23,543 nucleotides of DNA, taken from Chara braunii. Lineage: Eukaryota; Streptophyta; Charophyceae; Charales; Characeae. Position numbers and translations under genes: made by a program. Where the stretch lies: positions 3,762,915 through 3,786,457 of the forward strand of contig BFEA01000066.1 of NCBI GenBank assembly GCA_003427395.1, in the 5' to 3' direction. Under the pieces are notes generated by a model that had not been told where the DNA came from, searched no databases, and worked only from the letters and a program-made list of their open reading frames with translations. Positions 1 to 9,354 of the stretch are shown one piece after another (position 1 is the stretch's first letter; every line of letters starts with the position of its first letter).

Positions 1-39
<39 letters not shown>

Positions 40-53
40 CGCCATAGTGTGCG

Positions 54-113
<60 letters not shown>

Positions 114-155
114 CGCCATAGCGCGCGCACGCGAGAGAGAGAGAGAGAGAGAAAG
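1..155. repeat. GA / GC compound microsatellite
   Basis: Runs of GA dinucleotides are interrupted by GC dinucleotides and by two copies of the short block GAAAGACTGCGCCATAG (about 32-48 and 107-122); a third, partial block starts GAAAGACGGC near 151. The whole stretch is simple sequence and any reading frame through it encodes only Arg/Glu/Ala runs. Nothing suggests a gene. It lies just upstream of the palindrome cluster and the hAT transposase. Confidence 0.95.
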
Positions 156-277
156 ACGGCAAACCCGAGCAGGCGGACGCGCGCAGGGACATCGACGGCT
201 CAGCGCGGCAGCGAACGGCGGCCCCAATAACGAAGATCGGCGATGAAGACGACAACGGCGTGCAGCTGAACTAAAAA

Positions 278-347
278 TTGAACGCGCGTTCAAGTTTCTT
301 TGAACGCTCGTTCAATTCTTTGAACGCGCGTTCAAGTCTTTTGAACG
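278..347. repeat. Cluster of 16-bp palindromes, about 21-bp spacing
   Basis: TTGAACGCGCGTTCAA is a perfect palindrome at 278-293 and again at 320-335. TTGAACGCTCGTTCAA, with one change, is at 300-315, and a half site TTGAACG is at 341-347. Starts are 22, 20 and 21 bp apart, about two helical turns, so the sites would face the same side of the DNA. Regularly spaced palindromes look like a protein-binding array. Because they lie about 220 bp upstream of a BED-finger transposase, subterminal transposase-binding repeats of a hAT element are a reasonable inference, but I saw no matching cluster downstream of the gene. A promoter operator is the alternative. Confidence 0.7.
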
Positions 348-561
348 GAGGCTGGGGGTGGATTCCTGTGCTCGACCCTCGCCGCATTGTCGGCGCTGTG
401 GAGGTTTAGGGGTCGTGAGGGGTGCGTGGCCGGCACAACAGAGTGGGCTCGGGGTTGGCCCGACGAGGCCTGGTGCGGGGAGGGACGCCGGCGGGAGTTG
501 GAGCATCGTGGGACAGGTTGAGGGCGGACCTCTTCGGTGAACCCATCGGCGAGCGGGCACA
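348..561. other. Leader region upstream of the transposase; no gene seen
   Basis: GC-rich sequence between the palindrome cluster and the first plausible transposase codon. Open frames exist here on both strands, but they are arginine/proline-rich products of base composition and resemble no family I know. No clear TATA box or splice site was recognised. Confidence 0.4.
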
Positions 562-1350
562 ATGCCGTGAAGTCAGTCTCGGGTGTTAGAGGATGGGGGG
601 GAGGACGAGAATCGGAAGGCGCAGAAGAAGTGTTGCGTGTACAAGTACATCCGCGTGGGACATAGTCTCGGCAAAAGATTCCGCAGCAATCGCATGTTGA
701 AGTGCGTTTTCTGCGGCCACGAGTTCCAGGGCAACCAGTTCGTGGCGGCGCGCCATTTCCACCAAGGCAAGGGATGTCCGGAAGTGACCGACGAGGCACT
801 TGTCGGCATCCACCACAACAGTGAGTACAAGATGTCCGACAAGTTCCTAGAGCGGATCCAGCGATTTGAGGAGCTTCACGGTGCGGCGCCTGCGACGGAT
901 CCGCGACGGGACGAGGGGGGGGAGGGAGAGATGAGGGACGCGGAGGAGCAGATCGACGTGGACGACGACGTCGAAGAGGTTGCACGGGCGGGGTCGTAAG
1001 GGAGGGAGCGAGGGAAGGGCGTTGTCAGCGAGCCAGGGGAGCAGCAGGGCCAGTACTTTGCGTCGGCGCACGTGTCTGTTCGTACACGGGCAGGTGCGGA
1101 TATGCATGAGGGGGGTCCGTCTATGGGGAAGAGGAAGGAAAGAGAGGAGGGGGCCAGACTGATGGCAGGACAGAAGAGGATGAGACAAAACACGATCACG
1201 GAGTCATTCACTTCAAAGTGGCAGAGGGAGTTCAAGAAGAAGTGGCTGCGTTTTGTGTACAGTCAGCATCTGGCGTTCAACGTCTTCCAGAGCGAGCCGT
1301 GGTTGGACGTCGTCCGACACTTTAGGGATTTGCCTTTAGGGATTTGCCAG
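562..1350 (+). pseudogene. hAT transposase, N-terminal part with BED-type zinc finger (broken)
   Basis: The likely start is ATG 562-564, followed two codons later by an in-frame TGA (568-570); an open stretch then runs from about 571 to a TAA at 997-999, and the same frame continues to about 1350. At about 700-770 the protein has C-V-F-C, then F-x-G, then histidines and a cysteine (H-F-H...G-K-G-C), the layout of a BED-type zinc finger as in hAT transposases. A Gly/Glu/Asp-rich linker follows, then a basic block and the motif QNTITESF, typical of the linker before DUF659. BED fingers bind element ends in this superfamily. The frame is lost at a 14-bp tandem duplication (1321-1348) just before DUF659. 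The stops make this a pseudogene unless they are suppressed. Confidence 0.8.
1321..1348 (+). repeat. 14-bp tandem duplication causing the transposase frameshift
   Basis: TTTAGGGATTTGCC occurs twice in direct succession, at 1321-1334 and 1335-1348. Fourteen bases is not a multiple of three, so the upstream frame (zinc finger) and the downstream frame (DUF659) no longer match. With only one copy the two frames would be continuous, so this is most simply a slippage or repair duplication that inactivated the gene. It could also be a sequencing or assembly error. Confidence 0.85.
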
Positions 1351-2201
1351 GGCCAGTGAAGGTGTTGTGGCCTTCAGAGAATGAGATCGCGGACATAGAG
1401 ACCATTGTCCACACGGCGGACGATGTGGGAGCTGATCTCGCGGAGGTCAGGGCCCCTTTCTATGTCACGGGGGCCACCATTATGTCAGACGGAAGGAAGT
1501 CACACGATGCTAGACCCATCGTTAACTTCCTTGCCAGCGGGTCGTGTGGGGTGATGCTCGTCCGGACGATGAACAGGGAGGGTGAGGGGGATCGGGCGCC
1601 TGATGTGTTGGCGCACTGGATCAAGGTGTTCGACGAATTCTCCCCTAAGTGGGTGAACGCCATCTGCACCGACTCCGCCTCGGCGTACGTGGCCGCGGCG
1701 AACATGCTCCAGGGGCACCAGCAGAGGCCAGAGCATCGACGGATCACGTGGCTCCCATGCGCAGTGCATGTCTGCAACAAGATGTTGTCAGACATTGGCT
1801 GTTCGGGCCCATGGTCCAAGGACATCATCGTGAGGGGGAGAGCGGTGGTGCGCTTCATTAAGGAGCACGGCGCCGCTCTCCATATCTTCCGGGGGGAGAG
1901 AGGTCAGATGGGCCTCATCTATCCTTGCGAGACATGTTTTGCATCCGTGTTTGCGATGGTGGAGCGTTTGCTGGCAGTGAGGTCAGCTTTGGAGAGGACG
2001 GTGGATGGCGATACTTGGGGTATTGTTCCTTGGGACCATTCCGTTCGTCATATGCCTAGGTGGGTCAGGTGGCAGGTGCGACATGGCAGTTGGTGGTATT
2101 CCATGGGCATGTTGTTCCGTATCATGGAGCCTGTGTACGACCTGCTGCGCAGGTTGGACCGCGGAGGGCTGCATATGTCGCGGGTGGTTGAGTGGACATA
2201 G
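1344..2201 (+). pseudogene. hAT transposase, DUF659 / RNase H-like catalytic core
   Basis: This open stretch of about 285 codons carries the core of a DUF659-type hAT transposase. The first catalytic-type aspartate lies in M-S-D-G (Asp codon 1488-1490), followed by PIVNFLASGSCGVM, which matches the conserved block after that residue. The second lies in C-T-D-S-A-S-A-Y-V-A-A (Asp codon 1671-1673). W-L-P-C-A-V-H-V-C-N-K-M-L-S-D-I follows and is characteristic of the family. The protein would cut and rejoin element ends in the nucleus. The stretch ends at an in-frame TAG (2199-2201), but the same frame carries on with sensible hAT sequence, so the stop is a lesion rather than the true end. Confidence 0.87.
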
Positions 2202-2838
2202 GATCTCGCCCGCCAGGTAGCAGAGGAGGTTTGTGGACTTCCGGGAGATCTTGCATACTACATTGTGCAGAGGGTGCAGGCTCGATGCGCTCACATGTTG
2301 GAGTCGGCGCACGCCACTGCTCACCTTCTCTGTCCCAGCCGGCGGGACTTGCGGTACTTCGAGGGCGTGGTCAGCGACTACGACGTGAGTTTGGTGAGGG
2401 AGGCGGAGACTTACATCTTGTCGTAGACAGGGTTCAGTGTGGCGAGCCGCGACTACGAGACCGCATGTGCGCAGTTGCGCGACTTCCACACACGGAGGGG
2501 GACGATTGCTTCGGGGGGGAGAGACGGAGAGAGAGATGCACAGAGGTGCAGGGGCGATGCGGAGACGTACGAGTCCGGGTGTTGGTGGTCGAGGTACGGG
2601 CAGTACGCCCCGCATTTGCAGGTTATCGCTCTTCGTGTGATGTACATGTGGACGTGCTCCTCTCCTGCGGAGAGGAATTGGGCCGTCCACGAGGGTGTAT
2701 AGATGAAGAAGCGTAACCGGCTTGAGTTCGAGAAGGTCGCGAAGTTGGTTGAGATCTCAGCCAACGTGCGCCTTCTCTCTCATCAGCGGGCAGGCCGCGG
2801 GTTCGCTCTGCCGTGGACTCTAGATGAGTCGTTGTTGG
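2202..2838 (+). pseudogene. hAT transposase, insertion domain remnant and C-terminal dimerisation domain
   Basis: The frame of the catalytic core continues through in-frame TAG codons at 2424-2426 and 2700-2702. Helical sequence (about 2202-2420) corresponds to the hAT insertion domain. At about 2580-2790 is the C-terminal dimerisation signature: W-W-S-R-Y-G, P-H-L-Q-V-I-A-L-R, then C-S-S-P-A-E-R-N-W and, after the TAG, K-K-R-N-R-L-E-F-E-K-V-A-K-L-V-E-I-S-A-N-V-R-L. The SS-x-x-ER-x-W and K-R-N-R-L blocks are very well conserved in hAT proteins. That they survive on both sides of the stop shows the TAG is a recent single-base change or is read through. Confidence 0.88.
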
Positions 2839-5360
2839 ACGCGGAGGGAGGTATTGGGATTCGCCCCTCGTGGAAGGGGACGGACGAGAGCAGGACGCGG
2901 GAGGAGGTCAAGGATCAGAGACGTTCATGGCAGCGAGACCCATGTGGGTCCAGAGCTCCTCCGGGTGATGTGGGCGATGTTTTTGGGACTCGAGCCGCCA
3001 CATTGCACCCGTACGCTCGAGACGATTCCGAGGGTCACGAGGACGAGGAGGAGCCGGCGGGCCAAGCTACCGCCACTCCTGCGGCGGATGAGCGTGATGA
3101 GTGGAGCGACCCAGAGGACGTCCATAGACGGAGCGGCGGAGATGACCTTTTCGTTCGAGTTGATTTGGAGGAGGAGTCTTGGGGCCGTCATGGGAGCCCT
3201 TTAGAGCGTCTGAGGCCTACGTCCGCTGAGCGCGAGAGAGATCTTGGGTCTGCACCTTCGAGGGGGGCAGAGTCGGGGATTGGCCATCGTCCTGTGGGTC
3301 GCTCTGGCACGACATCATCCACCGCTCTTCCCACTTCGACGGAGCAGCTCCATCGACAGGCAGCCGGTGCAGATCGATTGCAAAGATTGGTGAGGGGCCT
3401 GAGACAGCGATTGGAGGACAAATTAGAGGGCGGTCCTATGCCCGTGCAGGGTGACGACGGAGACACACAGGGGTTGGTTGGTGGAGATGGTGGTGCGTTG
3501 GCCGTAGGTGGAGGCGGTGCCAAGTTTGATGCAGCGGTTAAGGGGATACCAATGGGCGGCGGAGGCGGTTTCAGTGAGTTTGGTGACATGGGTATGCCCC
3601 CGGGAGAGAGCGTGGGTCTGGCCCGAGGAGAGAGCGAGTCTAGTGGGGACATCAGTGTGGGTATGCAGGACTTACTGGGACAGATCAGCTTCGCGGATCC
3701 GAGTAGTTTCTCCCCTGCCATGCGCGTAGAGGTGATGTTGGGGGCAGAGGGGGATGAGGACCGAACACCCCCTGGAGAGACATCTGCAGAGAGGCTGGAT
3801 AGGCTTGATAGTCGTTGAGCTTGTCTCATGGCACAGAGGGACCCCAGGACGTAGGAGCTCGCCCGTCTTGCGGCGGAGGACCGACGAAGGCAGCTGGGGA
3901 CATTCACGCCGGCGTCCGTTGACGTGGGGCTGGCTGCCCACACGGATCCTCCATCGGACGAGCCACGTTCGAAGCCGGCGCAGCCTCCTGCCGTCCAGCT
4001 GAGGCCCGAGGAGACATTGCAGGAGGTCGCGGGCATGCCTTCACCCGTGGGTTCAGTTGAGGGTGCCTTGCATATGTCCCCGGGTCTGGAGGACATACAG
4101 ACGGGGCAGTCAGTGCGCGTTGATGATATTCGCCCATCGGCACAGGCGGAGGGGATAGCACCGACCACCGAAGGGGACGGGGCCGTAGAGGGGGCCGTTG
4201 GTGTTGGCGGGTCAGGGGTGTTATCCGCGGCCAATCCGATGTCCACAGCTGGCGGGGGAGACCCCGCACTGTTGGACAGGCGTGACGCAGACGGACAGGA
4301 GATGCCACAGACTTTGGTGGTTTGAACTGCTGTGAGGCCAGTGGTGCCACATCAGGAAACGTTTTTGGAGGGTTATAGGCGTCCTGCACATGGCGGTGGC
4401 CCGGTCGAGGAGTGACGTGTAGGCAGGGGCGCGTGCATACCCACGGTCCCTACTTTTGCGCCGTCACGGACGAGGCTGGAGATCAGGCATGTGGCTACGC
4501 CTCGGGGCAGCCTCCCTTTTGGTTTTATGACCGCTGAGGAGTTGGAGGACCACGGCAGGAGGGATTTGACGGAGATCGACCAGCGCGTTTTGAGGTCAGT
4601 CCCGGACGAGGGAAAGCTGCCTCATGTGCAGGACTTATCCTGGGGGCCAGCCAACCCCAGCTTACCTTCTGGGTGTTCCATCGCAGCGCAATCTGGTGGG
4701 GCTGCAGGGGACTTACCTTCTGGAGGTTCCGTCGCAGCGGCATCTCGCGGGGCCGCAGGGGACTTACCTTCTGGAGGTTCGGTCGCAGCGCCATCTGGAG
4801 GCGCCGCAGGCCCTTCGTCACCCTTGACCGCAGCTCCGAGGGAGGGCGGCAGTCTCACCCCGAGGTCGGTTGCCCGTAGACAGAGAGACACTACCCAGCG
4901 TGCGCGGGAGTTGCTGGACACCATGTTGTTCGGTCGCATTGATCGACCATGGAGTGAGACGAGACGGGCGACGATGGCGAGTGTCGGTCGTCAGCCAGGT
5001 TTGAGAGGGGTTTCCACTAGCGCGAGATGCCGAGATGTTGTAGCTTCAGGGTTTGGCGGTAGAGGGGGCGGCGGCGGTGGCAGTGGTGGCGACGGCGACG
5101 GTCGATGTGAGGGCGCAGGCGGTGCCACGACGAGCGCACTGGATCCTTCACGGACGTACGGTTTGAGAGAGCCGTCGATTATTTTGGAGGAGCCTCATGT
5201 TGTTACACGACTGAGGCAGGCCCGACACGTGCCCTTAGATCGACGCCAGGAGGGGGAGACTTCAGGGACTGACGGTCTACCTATGGCACGCGAGTCACGC
5301 CGAATACCCTTACAAGGGTATCCGCCCTGGGTTTTGCAAGTAACAGGAAGGCTCGGTTAA
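2839..5360 (+). pseudogene. Long low-complexity C-terminal extension in frame with the hAT transposase
   Basis: After the dimerisation domain, where most hAT proteins end, the same reading frame goes on for about 840 codons to a TAA at 5358-5360. It is interrupted by TGA 3816-3818, TAG 3852-3854, TGA 4323-4325 and TGA 4413-4415, with no apparent indel. The encoded tail is rich in Gly, Ser, Pro, Asp, Glu and Arg. It has glycine runs (about 3500-3580 and 5065-5100), acidic stretches (about 3030-3130), helical Arg/Glu stretches (about 3855-3900) and a 17-residue repeat at 4662-4814. I recognise no domain and propose no function; it is probably disordered. It could be a separate downstream gene fused by stop loss, but the shared frame across 2.5 kb argues for one ancestral protein. 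Confidence 0.6.
4662..4814 (+). repeat. Three tandem 51-bp coding repeats
   Basis: Three direct copies lie at 4662-4712, 4713-4763 and 4764-4814. Each encodes 17 residues of the form LPSGxSxAAxSxGAAGx and keeps the reading frame. Copies differ by scattered substitutions, several of them silent. The unit length, a multiple of three, and the conserved translation support this stretch having once been coding. Confidence 0.85.
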
Positions 5361-6480
5361 CATGGACTTTGAGTGCCCGTGCAGGAAATTGCGAGGGTCG
5401 TCCGCACGCGGGCAAAGGTTTGCCTTGTCCCCGTAGGGAGTATGTGGGCGCGCAAGTTAAGGTGCGCGTGTGATTTTTCTGATCAAGTAGACGCCCGGGG
5501 TAGCGGGCCGACCCAGACCGTGCTACGACTTTGGTTAGGGAATGATAATTTGTTTTTGACCGGTGCGCGCGGCCCAGCGGGAGGGCTGGACGGCCACGGG
5601 CGGGGTGGTAGGCTGGCGCGGGCGCCTAGGGGCCGTGGGTACAACTGGGGGTTGGAAGAGTAGCCGGGGCGGTATCCTAGCCCGGAATGCCGCGCGGTGC
5701 CACTTTATATGGGAAACCGCGCCTGCTAGTCACAGGCTTGGGCTTAGCCCTATCGGTTACGGCACTGGACTGTTTCAGAAGAGGTACGGGGTTCGAGACC
5801 GGCGGATGGTGGCACGGGAGCGACGGAGCAGCGAGAAGCCGAGGGGTCGAGGGTCCCCACAGGACTATCCCCCTTGGTTTTGTTTTGTCGGGGGAGTCCG
5901 ACGGTAAGGTTGTGGTGCAAGGCTACGGGAGGCCCGGTAGGGCCGTGGCCTGTTCCTCCCTCCCTTAGGCGATTCCCCCTCCCATATTTCGACGACTTAT
6001 TTTGATATTTTTGCGTACTTCAGTCTGTTTCCCCTTGGGTGCTGTTACCTCAGAAGGGTTGTGGGGCACCGTGTTGGGCAGGCCGTAGGGTCATCCGAAT
6101 TTGGTACGAGTCGAAGAAGGGGTCGCATGACCCCGTCACGTGGACCGCTATGGGCAGATCCCTCGGAGCGCCCACACAATCGGAGTTAGTAAGACTCGTA
6201 GGCAGTCCGGAAGTGAACTCGGTCGCGAGTTGAGCCAAGGGCAAAAAGGGGAGGGATTTTTGCTCTAGATTTTATTTTTTGTTTCCCCCTGTTCCCTTCC
6301 TTAGAGTCGGCCGACTTGCTGACGCGGCCATTGGACAGACTGGGAAGCAGGGGCCGGGTGGTGTTCTCGGGGGATAACTTACAGAGGAGATTAGCATTGC
6401 CCCTGTGCAGAGCGGGCACGCATATACCCCGCAATGTGGGGCGGGTTCGTACATCAAAGGAGGGCGGCATGGATTGGATG
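5361..6480. other. Region without a convincing gene, downstream of the hAT tail
   Basis: GC-rich at first, then pyrimidine-rich around 5950-6010 (CCTCCCTCCC and a T-rich stretch), which could be an old 3' end or element border. Open frames at 5563-5968 are short, overlap one another and show no family motif. The frame ending at 5907 closes with a phrase (QDYPPWFCF) resembling the end of the hAT tail (QGYPPWVLQ, about 5313-5340), so this may be a diverged duplicate of the element's 3' end. No inverted terminal repeat or 8-bp target duplication could be fixed by eye. Confidence 0.4.
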
Positions 6481-7210
6481 TGATTGTTAGAACCCGGACG
6501 GGAGTAAGGCCGGATTCGGGTGGAAGGTTAGCAAGGCGGAGCGACACCGGGCGGCTCTTGGGGGCACCGCGGGTCACCGCCCCAGCGAGAGGAAGAAATT
6601 TGTCGGGATATCCGTTAGAAATCGGATTGGTGTTGAGAAGGGCAGCCTGGCCGCTGCGCGGGGGTGGCGCGTGCGGATCCGGGAATGAACCCGGACGTGA
6701 GCCGGGCCGGGTGCGCGCGCGAGAGCAAGGGGGAGGCCGGGTGGCCGTCGGAAGAGTCACGGGGTGTTGCCCCGGCCGAAGCCCTTCGGCACATCCGCTC
6801 AGGGGGGGCGGTATAGGAAGGATCTGCACTACCGTGGCGCGAGGGTGGTGCGCGAAGGCTCGGACTGAACTTGGGCATAGGTCGCGCCGGGTGCATACGG
6901 GAGAGGGGATAAAATGAGGGCGAGGCGATGTCTGGACCGACTGGACTCGGCAGGGGCCGGTGGCCGGCGCGGGGGCCGACCGACAAACTGCCGAAGAACA
7001 AATTACGGAGCTGTGCCCGGCCGCTGGCCGACTTGTGCGAGAGCTATGAGAAAGCGCTGTCCCAGTGCCGTGAGCAAAGAAGTCTGTAGTATGCCCGAAG
7101 GTTGGAGTGGGCTGAGAGAGCGGCCGACGGCAGAACGGGGGTTAGCGGGCGGTGAAACGGATTAGCGGACGCAGCGACGGGGGAGTCGAGTGAACCCGGG
7201 TGAGGATCAC
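6481..7210. repeat. Degenerate tandem repeat, unit about 180-197 bp
   Basis: GAACCCGGACG occurs at 6490-6500 and 6687-6697, each followed by a similar G-rich stretch (GAG..GGCCGG..). A diverged copy, GAACTTGGGC followed by CGCGCCGGGTGC, begins at about 6867 (180 bp on), and another, GAACCCGGGTG, is near 7192. The sequence before the second and third copies also aligns (GGGTGG-GCG then a G/C-rich run). This suggests old, strongly diverged monomers of nucleosome-like length. No gene was recognised; frames here are short and arginine-rich. Confidence 0.5.
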
Positions 7211-7640
7211 GTCAAGGTGCATGCGAGGCGGAGAGGGAGCTGCGATGAGCGATGGCGGGTCGGAAGCAGGATAGCTCGCCCGTTCCTTGATGGAATCGGA
7301 TGGGCCACGTTGCGAGACAAGGGTTTTCGGTTATGGTGGCCCCGAATGTGCGATTAGATTGGGGATTAGATGTGTAGAACCAAAGTTAGTAGGGACATGG
7401 AGTGCGTGGTGGTAACAGGGCTATGGATGCGGTGAGAATGGAGAAGGCAAAGGTCTTGTTCGGTCCGCGACGAAACTAACGGGGCAAAGTGGTAGCCGGA
7501 GGCTTAAAGAGGAGGCAGATTTCGCGACGGGATAGTGGATTCCGGAACAATGGGGGGGAGGGGGGCTCGCTTCGTAGCGGGAGTGTACCCGGCCTAGTTC
7601 AGGCGGAGCACTCATTCACCTTTGCCCGTCCCATCGGGCT
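7211..7640. other. GC-rich stretch, nothing recognised
   Basis: No open frame with a family resemblance, no RNA gene and no clear repeat boundary were seen. Composition matches the satellite-like sequence on either side, so it may be further decayed monomers. Confidence 0.35.
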
Positions 7641-8435
7641 GAGCAGCATGAGGCCGAGTGTAGGGTGGGGGACTTACCTGACTGTCGGAGCGTTGCCCGC
7701 CTTATCGGCAGAAGTAGTCACCCCATACCCCATCGCGTGCAAGACTGAAGGAAGTGCGCCTGACCGAGCTCCGGTGGAAGGTTCAGCTGGGTAGTAGGAA
7801 AGGATAGCGCACTGCATATAGGTGGGGGTATGGGGGCAGCGCAGCACATGAGACTTACCTGCATACGGGGGGGGGTGGGGTAGGTCATGCGCAGCAGGAG
7901 GGATTGCAGTTGGTTGAGCCAGTAGTGCTCCGAGCTACGAGTCTCTCATTTCGGGTGGTAAGCCGAGTGCTGTTGGTTATCACAGGCCAGGTACAACAGG
8001 ATGTGTGTCGTGTGTTGGGTATGGGGATTTGTGACTCACCTAGCTGTTGGGAGTGAGTCATTGACTTTTGAAGTCGCTGCCGCGCGACCGTGCCGGCTGC
8101 CCTACGCTGCCCTGTCGTGGGTGGCTACGACTGTGTTTGCTGCTGAGGACCACGGCCGTGGTCATTGTAATTACTGTGGAGACTGTCCATAACCGGCCAG
8201 ACTGCCCCACAGACATTTGACTGGGCTGAGGGGGTCTATCGGTTGTGCGGCTATGACGAACGGGGCGAGCAGCAGCGCAAGTCGCGGCCGAGGTGTAGAC
8301 TTGCCTTGGTTACTGGACTGCAGCAGCGGTTATAGTACGGTTGCTTAGTGGCGTATGGCCGCAGACCTGCCACGGGGGCAGAGGTATGGTGTACAAGGGA
8401 AGTGATTAGGGGCAAGGGGGACATCACTTACCTGA
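7641..8435. repeat. Diverged repeats carrying ACTTACCTG (complement of a splice-donor consensus)
   Basis: ACTTACCTG occurs at 7672-7680, 7853-7861 and 8426-8434, with ACTCACCTA at 8034-8042. The first three intervals in the series are 181 and 181 bp. Each of the first two sites is preceded by a similar GCAGCA-type and G-rich context. On the minus strand the motif reads CAGGTAAGT, the ideal 5' splice site. The even spacing points to a tandem repeat of about 181 bp rather than a real multi-exon gene. A minus-strand open piece between a possible acceptor (near 7812) and the donor at 7678 exists but is unsupported by any family match. Confidence 0.45.
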
Positions 8436-9354
8436 AGAAAGAGGGACGACGCTGCGGCGTCCTCCTTGAAGGACTACGGGGGCCCAGATCGGTGGTGCTG
8501 TTATTGGGGGAGCCGTTGGTCGTACACTGGAAGCTGCTGCTTTTATGGCAGGTTGTTACTGCTAAGCTGCAGCACGGTTGTTGTGGTGTAGTGGGGTGCT
8601 GGAGCAGTACTACAGTTGGAAGTTGCTGCTAGGTTTTATTCGGTGGACTGCTGCTGCTGATCCATCCTTGGGGAGGATCGCTGTTGCAACTTGGAGTCTC
8701 GTCAGCGGTTGTTATTCTACTTTCTGGCTTTGGTACGGCCGTCTTCTCAGCGTTTTGGCCGCCATTGCAGGGCCCTCAGGCGCACGAAGATTTGAAGGCC
8801 ATCTCACGCGAGTCTGGATGCGCCCCTCTTGGATCTGAGAGTCTTACCCCTTCTCATCTTGTCCTTCTTACTCTAAGTCGAGTCCCTTGGTTCTGAGCGG
8901 AAGGCGGCAGGTGGTCGTGTAACCTGTAAACCACGCCAAGGCCTTTGTGGGAGAATGCCCCACCGATTGTGGGAGCTCTGTCGGGGCTCAGGAGGAGTCC
9001 TGGAGGCAAGGAACTGAGTGCTAACTCCCTGACTCCTTCTATAAACCGGGCTACAACCCCTATCTGTACATCTTTCTATGGTTTGACTGAGTGTATTGTG
9101 TGACTCCTGTATCTGATCTTGGTTTGACGTTCAGGACATAAGTCAGACTGAAATAAAGGAATGAGTGTGCAATGTTCAACTTCAGACTTTGTTTGGTTGC
9201 CTGAAAGCAGATTGTGGACAAAAGGGATGGCATCTGGGGGAAGGTTGGGAGGAAGGCCGTATTGCGTGCAGTCTGATTGGGTCGTTAAGGCTGGGGGGTC
9301 CCCATAAGTTTAGAGAAGCTCAGCGCTTTGTTTAATTTTGATTTGCATGGAGCC
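8436..9354. other. Non-coding stretch with CTGCTG-rich degenerate repeats and a possible polyadenylation signal
   Basis: Up to about 8880 there are imperfect repeats of GGAAGCTGCTGCT / GGAAGTTGCTGCT type (about 8529 and 8618) and of CAGCGGTTGT type. From about 9000 the sequence becomes AT-richer and transcript-like. It contains CTATAAA (about 9041) and AATAAA at 9152-9157, which could be a polyadenylation signal on the + strand. No coding region was recognised. Near 9300 the phrase CCCCATAAGTTTAG already resembles the loop of the hairpin family that follows. Confidence 0.4.

Noticed and set aside
49-246. Open frame with Arg/Glu repeats in the microsatellite
   Set aside because: It is a direct product of GA/GC simple repeats and has no family resemblance.
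332-985. Minus-strand open frame of about 217 codons
   Set aside because: It lies opposite the BED-finger coding sequence and is Pro/Arg/Ser-rich, as expected from reading a GC-rich coding region backwards; no domain is visible.
3188-4246. Minus-strand open frame of about 352 codons opposite the hAT tail
   Set aside because: Long but Pro/Ser/Thr-rich low complexity. The + strand frame is continuous with a recognised transposase, so the minus frame is taken as its shadow.
7672-8434. U1 snRNA gene because of ACTTACCTG
   Set aside because: Only the nine-base phrase matches the U1 5' end; the following sequence does not resemble U1 and the phrase recurs several times.
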